DNA of 64,000 nt from Rotaria sordida (GCA_905250125.1 CAJNOL010001111.1:16496-80495); one strand, 5' to 3'. Shown: positions 34,091 through 45,633, numbered from the stretch's first letter. Translations and numbers: made by a program. The notes: generated from the sequence alone by a model not told the origin.

Positions 34091-34975
34091 GGATGTAGGT
34101 ATGGGTGTGGGTGTGAGTGAGCGTGTCCATCGAAAGGAAACACACCAACACTCACGCCCACCCACAACCTACACTCCACACGCACACCCACATTCACACA
34201 CGCTCACACTCCACACCCGCATCCACATCTATATACACTCACACCGGTAATCATGTTATTCGTCGAAAAATTTTTGTCGACACGACACTTCGTCGACAAA
34301 GCACTTCATCAATAAACTCAGATAGATATCTGTTTTTCGTCGAAAGTATTTTCTTGGCTATGGAGAGTACTCCAAATGTGAAGGTGAGGTGAGCGTGAGA
34401 GTGATGGTAAGGACCATGTAGGCGTACTCCAAATGTGAGGATGAGCATGACGTGAAGGCAATGGTGAGTGAGAGTGAGCACGATTGTAAGGGCAACAGCC
34501 ATGCAAGACACTCCAAATATGAGGGTGAAGGCAAGGGTAAGGGCGATGGCACTACAAACGTGAGTGTAAAAGAAAATTCACTGTCCTCTTAACTCTGAAC
34601 AGTTCTGTAGAAGAATTGAAGGATCCGGAATTGTCTCGGGGACTACAAACCTTGCCTTGACGTACTTTTCGACGAAAAGTATGTAATTCTATTCAACAAT
34701 GCCCTGAAATACTTCCACCATCGCCAAAGGGACAAAGTTAATTAGGAGATACTTTTGAACTTGTCTCCTGACGGCGAGATAAATAAGAAGAAAATAATTC
34801 ACTTTCAACTAAATGCTTTTCTACAAAAAAAATTTCGACAAAATGTCTTGTCAACGAAATGTTTTTCGACATAAAAATTTCGACAAAAATTTCTCAACAA
34901 AGTTACTTCGACGAAAAGTCTGTCGACCAAAGTGCCGTTCGACGAACAACATAGCATTCCTCACACCCATACCCT
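34091..34975. repeat. Foldback element with TTCGTCGA repeats and CACACC flanks
   Basis: 34091-34240 is CAC/GTG-rich simple sequence with inverted halves. 34240-34345 and 34835-34960 are inverted arms built from degenerate repeats of a motif close to TTCGTCGAAAA, ending at GTTATTCGTCGAA (left) and its counterpart TTCGACGAACAAC (right), both next to a CACACC stretch. Between them lies the tandem repeat at 34368-34560. There is no transposase frame; the ORFs across it are low-complexity. Confidence 0.65.
34368..34560 (+). repeat. Imperfect tandem repeat (ACTCCAAATGTGAGG unit)
   Basis: Three units starting near 34368, 34425 and 34508 (spacing about 57 and 84 nt), each opening ACTCCAAATRTGARG followed by purine-rich GGTGAG-type sequence. 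It sits inside the foldback element. Confidence 0.6.
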
Positions 34976-35685
34976 TCTAGAGTTTCAAAAAGACTATTTT
35001 TTTGGAGTAACAGTCAGACCTTTTACTCTTTCATAGCAACAATTCTATTCTTCAAATAATATAAGTAACGTTCATCAAGATTCAATTCACTTGGCTCTAG
35101 GATGACAGAATAGGGATTTGTATAAAGACTCATCTAGATATAAATGTACATTAAGTAAAGTACTAGATAAATACAAAAGGTGACTTGACATATAAGAGTG
35201 ATTTTTTTCCAGAAAACCAGTTTTGAATACACTGCAAGTGTCCGATGAAGTTCAGTTTATATGTGCGATAATTTTTTTTCTACAGAAATTTTATCAATTT
35301 TTGATTGTTGTACTGTTGTAAGTATATTTGCTTTTGTTCTCTAATACTGATTTTGAGATTTTATTTTTAAATTTCAAATGATAATTGAATACAGTGAACG
35401 AAAATTCTTTTTATCATATATTGATATATATGATTAGCAAGAGTAATTGCATCGTGTTTCGCATTTTAATCCCACAGAGATTGTGCGAACAGCGTCGTTT
35501 GAAAATGAGATCCTTAATTTGACTTTTATGAAACAACTTCTGTGCCTAGTGATTCAAAACATAATTGATATTGATTCTGCGGAAGAAATTTATTTATTAT
35601 TAACAATGATGTCATATTAATATAGAATTCTAAATTAGTTGAACCAAATATATTTATTACATATAAATGTATATCTACATAAATT
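34976..35685. other. Intergenic, no gene seen
   Basis: AT-rich sequence downstream of the F-box gene stop and beyond the foldback element; nothing recognisable. Confidence 0.4.
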
Positions 35686-38651
35686 TCATAATTTTTTATT
35701 TAATTTTCTTTCTTCATATTCAATTTTAATAATATCATCTGCAAATAATTGTTCTAATTGTTTTAATGTTAATAAATTTTCTATAACATTTCTTGTAACA
35801 TATTTACATAATCTTATATCAAGTATAATTAAAAATTTTAATTTTCGACATATACAATGAATTGTATCATCATCAACTTGTGTCTCTTTTAAATAAAGTC
35901 GTCGAAGTGTTTTATGAAATGAAAGTAATGTATCAGTAAATGTACGTGTACGTGTTATACGAAAACAACCATTAAGATTAAGTTCAATTAAATTTGGACA
36001 TAAATCTGGTAAATAACGTACAGATACAAGTCCAAGACATGATGATTGTTCAAATGATAAAATTTCCAATTGTTGAAGAGAAAATTTTGATGTTGAACCT
36101 TTTAATGGAATTTTAGGAATTTTTAAAAAATCAGATGTACCTTGAATACTTGTCATTAACATTTCACATTTTGTTAAATAAAGACCTTGAAGATTTGTTG
36201 GTAAATATGTTATATTTTTACAAGCTGTTGAATCATCTCGAAAATCATATTTTGATATATGAAAATAACGAAGATTTGGATATGATGTACGAATAAAATA
36301 ACTTAATTGTTCTGTATATGGTGGTAATTTAATAAGACTATTTTTTGCTTTTTTTACATTTGGTGCACCTGATATTTTTAATATTGTCGTACATGGACGA
36401 GCAAATCGACGAAAAAATTTAACTAATACTCGATTTGAATAAGATTTTTTTGTTAAATCAATTATTTTCCATAATTGATCATCATTAGCAATACGACGAA
36501 ATAGTTTACAAACACTATGAAGAAAAAAAATGATATTTCAAAAAACAGAAAAAAAAGAGAATGTGTTCATTGGTAATCTTAACTTTGGTCGAAAGTCGAA
36601 AATATTGACAAAGACTTCATCAGACTGTTTTATGGACATACAAGATGTGCCATATCTTCACAATACCAAGAAAAAACTATTATCTCCACATTGGCTCAAT
36701 AAATTGGACTCATTTTTCCCCATAGATTAATGTTCGTTGGATTCACCATTTTTGGATTCGAGACTAATCCAATGGGTTCTACCACTGATAGCGGAGACTT
36801 GAGGATTTATTTTCATGAGAAAACTGTCAATAGATGCTTTGTTTGAGTTATCATTTTTCAATAAAATATAAAAATGTCAGTCCGTCGGTTTTTAGTAAAA
36901 ATCATCCCTGCTCAATTGAGATCTAGAGTCCTGTAGGGTAAGGATGGCACAAAAAATGTTTAGGGTAGAATTAGAATGTTGTTTATATTACTAAGCTTTT
37001 TTGGCAAGCAACTCCGAAGATATTTCCTGATATCTTTCTGATTCAAACGGAAGTCAATTATTATGTTAAAACGAAATTAAGTTTTGATAAAGAAGAATCA
37101 GTATTGGACTGGTGGGACAAATGGTCATTGAACTGTTCATAACTTAGTGTATTGGAAAAAGACGATTGGAAGTTTTGACAAGTTCAGCCACAAGTAAACG
37201 TATTTTCAGTGCAAATGAGAGAGTTTCGAAAGAGAGAAGACAGAATTGAGCAGCGATATTTTTAATGACAATGTTATTCTTACAAAAATTTTGAAATATA
37301 TGATAAGTTTGTATGCGATTATCGTTGGAAATCAATAAAATATGTTGAAACACAATGAAGAAAATTTCATGTCAATATCTTAGGGTAGGATAAAAGTATG
37401 AAAAAGTCTTATTCTACAGGGCTCTATTGAGATCATCAGACTTAGCTGAATTTACTATATTTTATAGAGAGGAGAGTTTTACGAATACATGAAAGTGAGT
37501 ATTTTGAGTACTCAATATTGCAAGAACCCTTGATCAATCAAACTGAAATTTTTTGTGGACGTACATACTACTGACTTATACATATCATATAACTTTTAGC
37601 TTGAACGATGGAGTCATAGATATGCCGGTGATCGTACTTAAATCACGATTTTAGGCACATTTGGTCATAGCTGAAACAAGCACTTATTGATAGTTTTCTT
37701 ATGAAGAAAAATTCTCAAGTCTCTCATATCAGTAAGGAAAAAGACGAGCCTGATTCATCGAACCAATGTAAAAATATTGATTTTTTTTATCGTACAGATA
37801 TCTATGATACATCCTGTATATAAAAAGATGAGCAATTTACATTAAATCAAATGTATTAATTAGAAAAAGAACGGATGAAAGACAAAACAGTGAGGGTGCG
37901 GAAGAAAATAAGATCCACACCGGAGATTTTCAAACTGCTGAGTTATATCGCTTCGTCTCTCTGTGGAGCAAGACAAGGTTTTGGATAGCGAGACCGTGCG
38001 AGATTTAACGATTCATTCATTCTGTTTTATCAAAACTTGCTCGATCACTTTATTCTATTCCAATAAGTACAGCTATTGCTGAATGCTAGTTTAATGCTGG
38101 TTCAACTTCCAGACGTACTCGATTAAATTCACAACAAGTAAACTACGCATTGTTTATATGTTCACTAAAAAAAACAATAAATGATAGTTATTCATTTTGA
38201 TCTCATTATATATTTTTGTATTTAGTTTTTTCAATCTATTTATAGATATTAAATGTACTTTATTTTATCTAATAAAATAAAAGAAATAGGAATTGTTACA
38301 TGTAGTTGAAAAAAGATGCATANNNNNNNNNNNNNNNNNNNNNNNNNNNNNNNNNNNNNNNNNNNNNNNNNNNNNNNNNNNNNNNNNNNNNNNNNNNNNN
38401 NNNNNNNNNNNNNNNNNNNNNNACGTTAATCGTGTGCTGAAAACATCTTCATGAATATTTTTCTTTTTCGACCAAAGTTTAGAGAATAATTTTTAATTTA
38501 CTAACCCAGCAATAAGAATAAGTTCTTCTGTAGAAAGATATTTAAATAAATAAAGAAGTGTTTCTTCAGGTAATTGAAATATTAAACCATCTTGTTCAAT
38601 ATATTCTTCTCGAAGTTCTTTCTTTCGTTTTTTACGTGTACTTAAACTCAT
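35686..38651 (-). CDS. F-box / leucine-rich repeat protein (FBXL-like)
   Basis: Two exons on the minus strand: 38506-38651 (start, phase 2) and 35686-36514 (stop TGA); 324 residues. The F-box is split by the intron: LPEETLLYLFKYLSTEELI then CKLFRRIANDDQLWKIIDL, the usual Skp1-binding motif. The rest is leucine-rich repeats of the cysteine/FBXL type (YPNLRYFHIS, LCPNLIELNLNGCFRIT, LDIRLCKYVT), which would recruit a substrate to an SCF ubiquitin ligase. The ~2 kb intron contains the scaffold gap, so another exon could be hidden there, but the phases join cleanly (IAG-VCKLF). The ATG directly follows TTTATGTTTCAG, 30 nt after the stop of the upstream gene, so it is probably the second cistron of a dicistronic unit. 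Confidence 0.75.
36515..38323. other. Long intron of the F-box gene, no gene seen
   Basis: AT-rich; small frames at 36530-36730 and 37144-37353 lack support. The scaffold gap follows. Confidence 0.4.
38324..38422. other. Assembly gap (run of N)
   Basis: About 100 unknown bases inside the F-box gene intron; true length unknown. Confidence 0.99.
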
Positions 38652-38653
38652 CT
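38652..38653 (-). promoter_or_regulatory. Putative trans-splice acceptor before the F-box gene
   Basis: The minus strand reads a ~25-nt T/C tract, ATGTTTCAG, then immediately the ATG. Only 30 nt separate it from the upstream stop codon, too short for a promoter. Strong candidate for spliced-leader addition. Confidence 0.6.
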
Positions 38654-38681
38654 GAAACATAAAAAAAAAGAAAAGAAAAAG

Positions 38682-39409
38682 TTAATCAGAATCAGAATAA
38701 TCAACAAGAGAATTATTTGTAAATAGTTTATCATTATTTATCACTGTTAAATTTTTCTCTGATGATTCTATTTTATAATCATTCATTGATAGAAGTGGTA
38801 GATCAAGTTTTTTATTAAAAAATTCATCCAAAGTTTCATGTTCTAAAATTTAAAATTAAGAATTCTTATTTTTTATTCAAGATAAACCTACGATTATTTA
38901 TTGATTTTTTTGTATAAAAATGAATAGGTTTTTCACTTGGAATTGTTTTTATAAGAACATTAACATGACTACCTAGTTCTAATTGAGCTATTTTTCGTCG
39001 AAAATTTTTATGTTCATTTTCTAACTCTGATATTTGTTTATACATTGATTCAACTTTTTCATTTGTATAACGAACAGATTTTGTTTGCTAAAGAAAATAT
39101 TTAATAGGAATGAAAAATAAAATTTCTCCTACTGCTAATGTCATGTGAATTTCACGTCCAATTATTGGCAACCATCGACGAAGTTCATCAACTGTATGAA
39201 TTTGAGACTGAATAGAAGAAAGAGTTTAGTATTGAATTATTATTGGATATGAGAACTTACTAAATGTGGTCGTTTAGCTTTTGCTATATAAAAAAGAAAC
39301 AACTCAGAAGTTTTTGGTATTTAGTTTTTTTTTTGAACTTACGTCGCTTTAATTTAGATAAATATAATCGATTCAATTCATTGTTCTGTTTTTCTTTATT
39401 ACGGGACAT
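38682..39409 (-). CDS. Small coiled-coil protein, possibly ISY1-like
   Basis: Five exons on the minus strand: 39343-39409, 39261-39283 (23 nt), 39133-39207, 38892-39087 and 38682-38842; phases agree, 173 residues. The layout of the N-terminal half (MSRNKEKQNNELNR, then KRPHL, then WLPIIGREI and a helix ISELENEHKNFRRKIAQLEL) recalls the spliceosome protein ISY1 (MxRNxEK start, conserved IGEI, charged helix). The match is weak, and the protein is shorter than ISY1 (~285 residues). Treat as a conserved-looking coiled-coil protein of unknown role. The acidic C-terminus ends DYSDSD. It is followed 30 nt later by the F-box gene and lies divergent to the small CX9C gene. Confidence 0.55.
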
Positions 39410-39566
39410 CTTTTTTTTTTTACAGAAACATGTATGTCATTTGTATTGTCTTTCTCTCGAAATATGTCCAATGAAAATTTGCTTTTGAACCTTTTTGTAA
39501 TTGTAAGTGATGGCGCCACTTTTCATTTGAAATTTCTTTTTTTCTCTTATTATTTTCAATTGTTAT

Positions 39567-39746
39567 ATGTCATCATTGGGATATTCGCAATATTTTTATG
39601 GTAATATGGAATTTCCAAAGATCGATACAGATCAGAATAATGGACGTAGTTGTGAACTCGATGCCTTTTTTCAATATTATTGTTCTCTTGTATCAAGTGA
39701 ATACAATGATTATATGGCACGATTACCTGTATTTGATCAATGTTGA
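39567..39746 (+). CDS. Small CX9C-motif protein
   Basis: Single-exon frame of 59 residues starting MSSLGYSQYFYG. It contains one CX9C motif (CELDAFFQYYC) followed by SSEYNDYMARLPVFDQC, with a third Cys as the last residue. CX9C proteins are typically imported into the mitochondrial intermembrane space through Mia40. Only one full motif is present where twin CX9C would be expected, so assignment is tentative. The start is 157 nt from the divergent coiled-coil gene; AAATAAAATAA follows the stop by ~15 nt as a likely poly(A) signal. Alternative: a 5' exon of a longer gene, though no convincing donor was seen. Confidence 0.45.
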   Translation: MSSLGYSQYFYGNMEFPKIDTDQNNGRSCELDAFFQYYCSLVSSEYNDYMARLPVFDQC

Positions 39747-39759
39747 TTAGATGCAAATT

Positions 39760-42180
39760 AAAAATAAAATAACGAACATTTATATTAAAACGAAAAAAAA
39801 AAAAGTAGAATCGATTCTTCTTATTAATAGATGAAATTATTAGATTTGAATGCTGAAATAGTACTAATTATGATACATTGAAAAATAAAAACGATCAATA
39901 ATCTCTTTAGGAAATTTAGTTCTTAGGGTATACGAAAATTAACGAGATTTTCAAGAAAAAAAAATACAGAAATAAATTATCCTAGATTGGGTTTAATTAA
40001 AATTTTTTATTGATCACGTTCATGATCTTGTGTTCAAAACGATACAAAATGTGGAGAATTTGATGGTTGTCGAGTAATTTTGATACCTTCCGATTCGAGA
40101 TAGTTCGAAACACCTTTATACACATGTGGTTTAGGATTGTCGTGGTAAAATTTTACGGCATGTTTACTAGATGTTGATTTATTCTTCCAGATTTCTTTGA
40201 TAAGAGTTTTCAATCAATTATTGATGTGATAATGATGATCGATAGTTTCTTCTTGATCAACATGATGAATTAAAACAAGACCAGTCATTTTGAAAAATAA
40301 AACTATGACTCGTCACTTGTGCGTATGCGTCTCCTCTCCGGCCAAACTCACATCTACAACCTGTTTCTTTGGCTAAAGTATTCTTCTTGATTGTATTCTG
40401 AATCTTTACATTGTTCATATAATTCTTCTGAATAAGATGTTTTGCATACAATTTAAAGTCAAATAAATCGATTTACACAAGCTATGAAGTGCTTAATAGT
40501 TACGTATATACACATTAATTTTTATCAGTATTCGATAGAAATATTTGAATTCTATTTTGAAACAATCTAAGATCAATAAAGCAAGAAAAAAGCGTTGCTA
40601 AAGCCTAATGAAATTAATGCAAGTGCAATATCGACAAGATAAATTAGAGTATTTGAGTCAACATTTATTATTTTGAGATTCTTACTCGGAGGAAAGACAA
40701 CCGAAAAAAAATACATGATTTAGTCAAGTACACATGATATTCCGCTTGCATTTTTCTTTTGTATGTGCCATCTACGAAAGTAATATAACGTAAATTTTTT
40801 TTGTGGAACTCGCATCTATTTTCGTCGAAAATAGTGAACCCAAGTTTAAATTGAAGTTTTTGCGGCTTTCCCTCTTTAGATCATAGGAACCGAGGATGAC
40901 TGGCACCAAAGTTCTTAGCAACAGAAAAATGTGCTGAACAGCATTTACAATAAAATTTCGACTGTTCTAGAACATTTCAAAGCTTTCTTTGAAATTCAAA
41001 CAGCTGGAATACTTTTGTAAATGTTTTACATAGTAGAATTTCTGACCTTTGTGCAGACAAAGATTTATATTGAAGATGTCAAGAATGATGCATTGCTTTG
41101 CTGCGGTCATTATATCATCAACATAAAAAAATATGAACTGATTGAGATATATAATCGTGCGTTGAGATCTATTGTAGATATTACGATATATACAGCAGAC
41201 TTATTTACTAGATAAATCAATGGTTACAGTAACAATCATGTTCAATTAAGCAAAACGAAATGCGAAAAGGAATATCATAACTTTGCCCTATATGATCGTT
41301 TATAGCCCAGAACGACATGTAAATTAACCGTATTTTTACCACACATGGCTGTAGATGAACTGTAATCTTACTATAATATAGTCGTACCACTGAGCGCAAA
41401 ATTATTGCCAGAATAAGATCCGCTTACATATCGTAAATTAACTGTAAATGGTCGTATTGTTCAATCTGAACAATATAATCAAACGCAAAAAATCATTTGA
41501 GTTGCACATTTCAGCTTCAAAGAGGCTCCGCTGACAAGCTTTTTTTTTAATCTGTCGCGTGTGTGTCAATTTAAACAAAAAAGACACAATAAAATATCAC
41601 TAACAATGACAATGTCTAACCAAATAAAACAAAAACAATATGCTTTTTTGGCATTTGAAATTCGTTAGAAATTAATAGTAGAAAGTCAAATATGAACTAA
41701 TCATAGTATTAAATTATCATAATCTATAATTGACGATTGAGAATGAGAAGTGTTAAGGATGGATATCAGATTGTTGTGCTTCAAAAGTAAGACAAAAATA
41801 GAAACTTGAAGACGTTTGTTTTTATTCAATCAAAACTTGGCTAAGAAAAATATATTATGTAATTTTCATTTCTAAAAGCTCTTTTATGGATATTTGTAGT
41901 CAAAAACATCAGTTCGTTTTGTTCGTTTAATTCTTCTTTGACTTTCGTGAAAGTCTTGAATAGAGCGAGAATATTATTTGATGATTATATAATAAATAAA
42001 AAAAAAATGAATTGTTCATTAAAGAATAAAGTAAAAATTATTGCAAAACAAAAGGACAAAGCAACTATAATAATTTTTTTTGTCGTTTGATCCTGAGCAT
42101 TAGAGCACAAATAGATATTTTAATTTTTTTTAACATGCAATTTGATAAAAACATGAAATTAATCTACAGCGTCCTAATAA
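39760..42180. other. Intergenic with one transposase relic
   Basis: Apart from the mariner fragment at 40034-40288 nothing recognisable was found; the small frames at 41021-41399 are unsupported. Confidence 0.4.
40034..40288 (-). pseudogene. Mariner transposase fragment
   Basis: The minus-strand frame shows the C-terminal half of a mariner DDE transposase: KMTGLVLIHHVDQ, an internal stop, KNKSTSSKHAVKFYHDNPKP (catalytic D in HDN), VYKGVSNYLESEGI, RQPSNSPHF, then a stop where the SPDLAP block should continue. No ends were found. Dead copy. Confidence 0.75.
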
Positions 42181-42939
42181 TTAAGCTGTTTCAGCTGGTG
42201 CTGGTGCTGGTTCACTTTCTTCAGTTTTCGGTGGTTCTTTCTTTATTGTTTCATGTTGAACAGCTACACCACCAAATTTAGCCATTTTACCATTAATTGG
42301 ACGTTTAGCATGTTCACCTTCAAGATATTTTTTCAATTCAGGTAATTCACGAAATGCTTTCATATAAGCAAGTATTTTTGGATATTCAGCCCAATCATCA
42401 TTTGATAAAAGCCAACAATGATCAAGATATTCAAATAATTGAAAATCAGCTGCTGTTAATGTATCACTTATTAACCATTTTTTTCCACGTCGTACAAGAA
42501 AATCTTCAAATAATTTTAAATGTATTGGTAAAGTTTCATCACAAAATTTCTTTTTTACAGCTTCAAAATTAATAGCACGATAACAAACATTATTTAATTC
42601 TTGTCTTAAATCATTTGATTGATCAATAAGTAATTCAATAATTGATGTTTCAGCTTCATCATTACCCATTAATTTAAATTTACGACCAAGATGTGTTAAA
42701 ATTGTTTTTGCTTGTGATATTTTTAAACTACCATCAATTAAATATGGCAAATTTGGAAAATCAAGACCTAAAGAATTTTTGTCTTTAAGCCATTCTTCAC
42801 GTTTAAAATCTGGTGCATCACCAAAACTATATAATTTATTTGTAAATGGTGTTTTTGTATAATGAAGTAATAGACGAGACGGTTCAGCAAAGCCTCGAAT
42901 ATTCCAATAACCAAGAGTAATTTGATCTTTTGATGCCAT
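42181..42939 (-). CDS. Glutathione S-transferase, mu-like, with Pro/Ala/Glu-rich tail
   Basis: Intronless, 252 residues. It conjugates glutathione to electrophiles in the cytosol. The N-terminal thioredoxin-like domain carries the mu-class signature LGYWNIRG (active-site Tyr11), GDAPDFKREEWL and LGLDFPNLPYLIDG. The glutathione-binding Gln-Ser pair of mu enzymes reads Gln-Ala here (KISQAKTIL), a change worth noting. The C-terminal helical domain follows (LISDTLTAADFQLFEYLD). Beyond the usual ~215 residues is a ~35-residue tail (KKEPPKTEESEPAPAPAE), likely disordered. An AG acceptor behind a T-rich tract lies 9 nt before the ATG (42949-42950). Most long conserved genes here have introns, so a retrocopy or lineage loss is possible. 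Confidence 0.9.
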   Translation of the reverse strand: MASKDQITLGYWNIRGFAEPSRLLLHYTKTPFTNKLYSFGDAPDFKREEWLKDKNSLGLDFPNLPYLIDGSLKISQAKTILTHLGRKFKLMGNDEAETSIIELLIDQSNDLRQELNNVCYRAINFEAVKKKFCDETLPIHLKLFEDFLVRRGKKWLISDTLTAADFQLFEYLDHCWLLSNDDWAEYPKILAYMKAFRELPELKKYLEGEHAKRPINGKMAKFGGVAVQHETIKKEPPKTEESEPAPAPAETA

Positions 42940-42950
42940 TCCTTAACACT

Positions 42951-43982
42951 AGATAGAAAAAAAAAAGAAGAATATTACGCTATCTGGTTAATATGCTTCT
43001 ATCTATAGAATATATGATTTTCTGTTATGAGAATGGAAAAGAACGATGGAATATATGTACATATATATATATAGAGAGAGTTCGCAGATATTGGTATTTA
43101 TATAGAGCAAAGAAAGAAAAAATATTCTGGGTGAAAAGAAACGACTAGCATAATTCTGAGTTTCTTCTCTTTTTTTCTCGTTCCGTTCGCCTACATATGT
43201 ACATACCAAAATAGCACCATCCCACCACTAGATGGTTTGTTTTTCTTACAGAATGTAGAAAATAGACGCGCTTGTTGTGGGCTGTTATTATATTTGCATG
43301 AAAGAAAAATATCCAATACAAATAGACCATTAGGTTACATTAGGAAAAGTCTTTATCTGGTGTTTTTTAATTGATGAATCATGATCAATGAGCACTTAAA
43401 ACAAAGGAGCTACAGTCGACATGTTATGTTTTTTTTTTGAAGAAGTATAGAACTTTATTATTTCTATTTTGATTCAAATCTTTAATAGAAATATAAACAC
43501 ATAGTCTGTAAAATGATTTGTTTTTGAGAAAAAATAGTATCTCGAAAGTTTATTCTATCATAAAATATTATTATCTTGTATATTGATCTTATGAAACACG
43601 ATCTAAAAGACATGTTGAAGTACAGAGATAAAAATTAGGACGTCCGCCTTCATAGGCCCTGACAGACGTTACTGATATACGATCACAGGCTGTATATCAA
43701 TAGCATCTTATTAAATCAATGCCTTAGTGTATTTCTGAAGAATTTAGTAAAAGGATGATGAAGAAATAGTAACAGCAGCAACAGCATGTTTTACATTTTA
43801 ATTCGATAGGAATTGTGTTAATAGCTTTTTTATTTGTAAGGATCAATTAAATGAATAAAACTTTCATTACAACAATGTTTAAAAGTGAAAGTATATTATT
43901 GACTTGCAGTAATGACATATAGATAATATTGTACATAATAAGTAAATGTGAAAAAAATAATTTGAAAAATCATGCAGAATTA
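42951..43982. other. Upstream region of the GST gene, otherwise empty
   Basis: Contains a TATATATATATAG stretch near 43060 that may be part of the GST promoter. Small frames at 43003-43330 are unsupported. Confidence 0.4.
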
Positions 43983-44226
43983 TTAGTTTTTTGCAGCATT
44001 ATCTTTTCGTTGATCAAGATCATGTCTTTCTTTTTTCTTTCGAATCTGCTTTATTATCATTTTATAACCAACATCTAAATAAAAAATAGAAAATAGAAAT
44101 TTTTTTAAAATAAATCTAAGATATACAAATAGAAATAAAAAGTTTAGTAGTCGTACGAAATTGATCCATTAGTGTATTCATAAATGATTCATACTTAATA
44201 GAATCACCAACAAGAGAAAGTAATAG
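43983..44226 (-). pseudogene. 3' fragment of an unidentified gene
   Basis: Two in-phase exons on the minus strand, 44157-44226 (left-hand donor GTACGA) and 43983-44074 (stop TAA), encode VGDSIKYESFMNTLMDQF followed by a Lys/Arg-rich helix (KQIRKKKERHDLDQRKD). The 5' side runs into a stop and repeat-like sequence at 44227 onward, and no start or acceptor was found. It may be a truncated gene remnant or the tail of a gene with a distant 5' exon. Confidence 0.35.
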
Positions 44227-45342
44227 TCACGCGGTCTTCAATTGTGACTAGTTTTTTTGGATGTGGGTCTTCTCTCCATCCAAATGCACACTCACACCCT
44301 TCTTCCACACCCTAACCTTCAGACTAAGCTTCTATTCTGTGGGGAAAAAGTACTAACCCTCGAGGACTATTCTCATTTTGTCACACCAATGATATTTTAT
44401 AGGTTCTTTGATGGATTTCTGCTAGACATAGATGAATTGAAGGTCTTTTGTCATAATTATCTCAGACCGGGAAACGTTATTATAGCTCCTGATATATGGA
44501 AATATTCACAAGTTAAAAGATATTTTTCAACGAAATTTTGATAACAGTACGATGTTAAAATATTATGAAAGAAATTAGAACTAGAGATCTGACAATACCA
44601 CAAGTTAGTAGATGTCCTCACATGTATTGATATATTACTACACTCGTATGAAAAACAAGAGATATTTCTTTTTTGTTTATTTTTTATGTTCTACAACGAA
44701 TAAAAGTAGATAACGAGAAACAACATTGTGGATCCAGCTGAATCTACAAAAAGCGTTTGATAGCTAAGTGCAAAGATGAGTTTACCTACATAGTGAAGAG
44801 TTTCTTTTATCGTTCATCTTATCGCTGGTGTTCAATAAGTAACAAAGTTGAAATTGTTTGACATTGGAATGACATTTCAATTACGAATATCGTCAAGATC
44901 AAACATAACCTGCTGTTGATGCAGTTTTAGTGATTTGATCACGTGAAATCAATAGAGGTATATATCGAGGAATCAGGAATATAGTTCGTGTTTGATAGAG
45001 ATATGAAGTCATTGTTTGTTTTGTTTTTTAAAATAAATTCATGTATACAATTGAAAGGACAAAATTTTTTTTAGCCTACATCCTATTTAGATTTTATTAA
45101 ACAATAATAACACAAAAAAGATTGAACTATTTTCGTTTTGGTTTTCATATAACAGGAAAGAAAAATGGGTTTGTTCAATGTAATATGATATTTGCTAATT
45201 GATGGACAGTTTTTCTAGGGTTTCTTTGAACGATGTTCTTCGTTTTATTTATCATTCTAAAATTGTTTAATGTCTGTAAAGAGAAAAAATAATTCAGTTA
45301 GAGAAAAAAAAATCATTATATTTCTTTTTTTATTAATACTTT
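44227..45342. other. Intergenic, repeat-like 5' end
   Basis: 44262-44350 contains CACTCACACCC-type sequence and TTCTATTCTGTGG, a motif shared with the foldback element at 22.6-23.1 kb. Otherwise no gene was seen. Confidence 0.4.
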
Positions 45343-45633
45343 TTATTTGAACTGTTTGTTCGAATTATGGGATTGTTTTTCAGCTTTATTATGAGCCGTT
45401 TGAGCATCCGGTAACATACTAGCACTACTACCACCACCAACAACTCCTGTTCGTCATGTAGTAGACGGCCCATCTGTAGCAATAAATTGGCCAGAACCAG
45501 AAACAATATGATGTCCACTTTTAGCTTCATATACTTTAATAGGTGTACCAGGCGGAAGATTATGTGCACTCATACGTGATATATAGAGTACGCTCCATGT
45601 TGTACGAGGTATAAGACGACAAATTTGAGACAT
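45343..45633 (-). CDS. Small unknown protein with an in-frame TGA
   Basis: The minus-strand frame starts at ATG 45633, 26 nt after a TTTTTAG acceptor (45660-45661), and reads MSQICRLIPRTTWSVLYISR, then NLPPGTPIKVYEAKSGHHIV, to a TGA at 45454-45456. The same frame then stays open for 36 more codons (RTGVVGGGSSASMLPDAQTA..) to TAA at 45343. The product is 59 residues, or 96 if the TGA is read. No family was recognised. It lies about 0.3 kb after the GH127-like gene on the same strand, so it may be its downstream cistron. The TGA could be a true stop, a sequencing error for CGA, or recoded; see findings. Confidence 0.4.

Noticed and set aside
34117-34552. Overlapping frames on both strands (His/Thr-rich, and LTFTFGV-type repeats)
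   Set aside because: Low-complexity translations of CAC-rich and tandem-repeat DNA inside a foldback element.
34240-34960. CRISPR-like array of TTCGTCGA repeats
   Set aside because: Repeats are degenerate, unevenly spaced and inverted between the two arms; eukaryotic context; no cas genes.
44257-44541. 94-codon plus-strand frame
   Set aside because: Begins in repeat-like CACTCACACCC sequence and has no recognisable domain or splice support.
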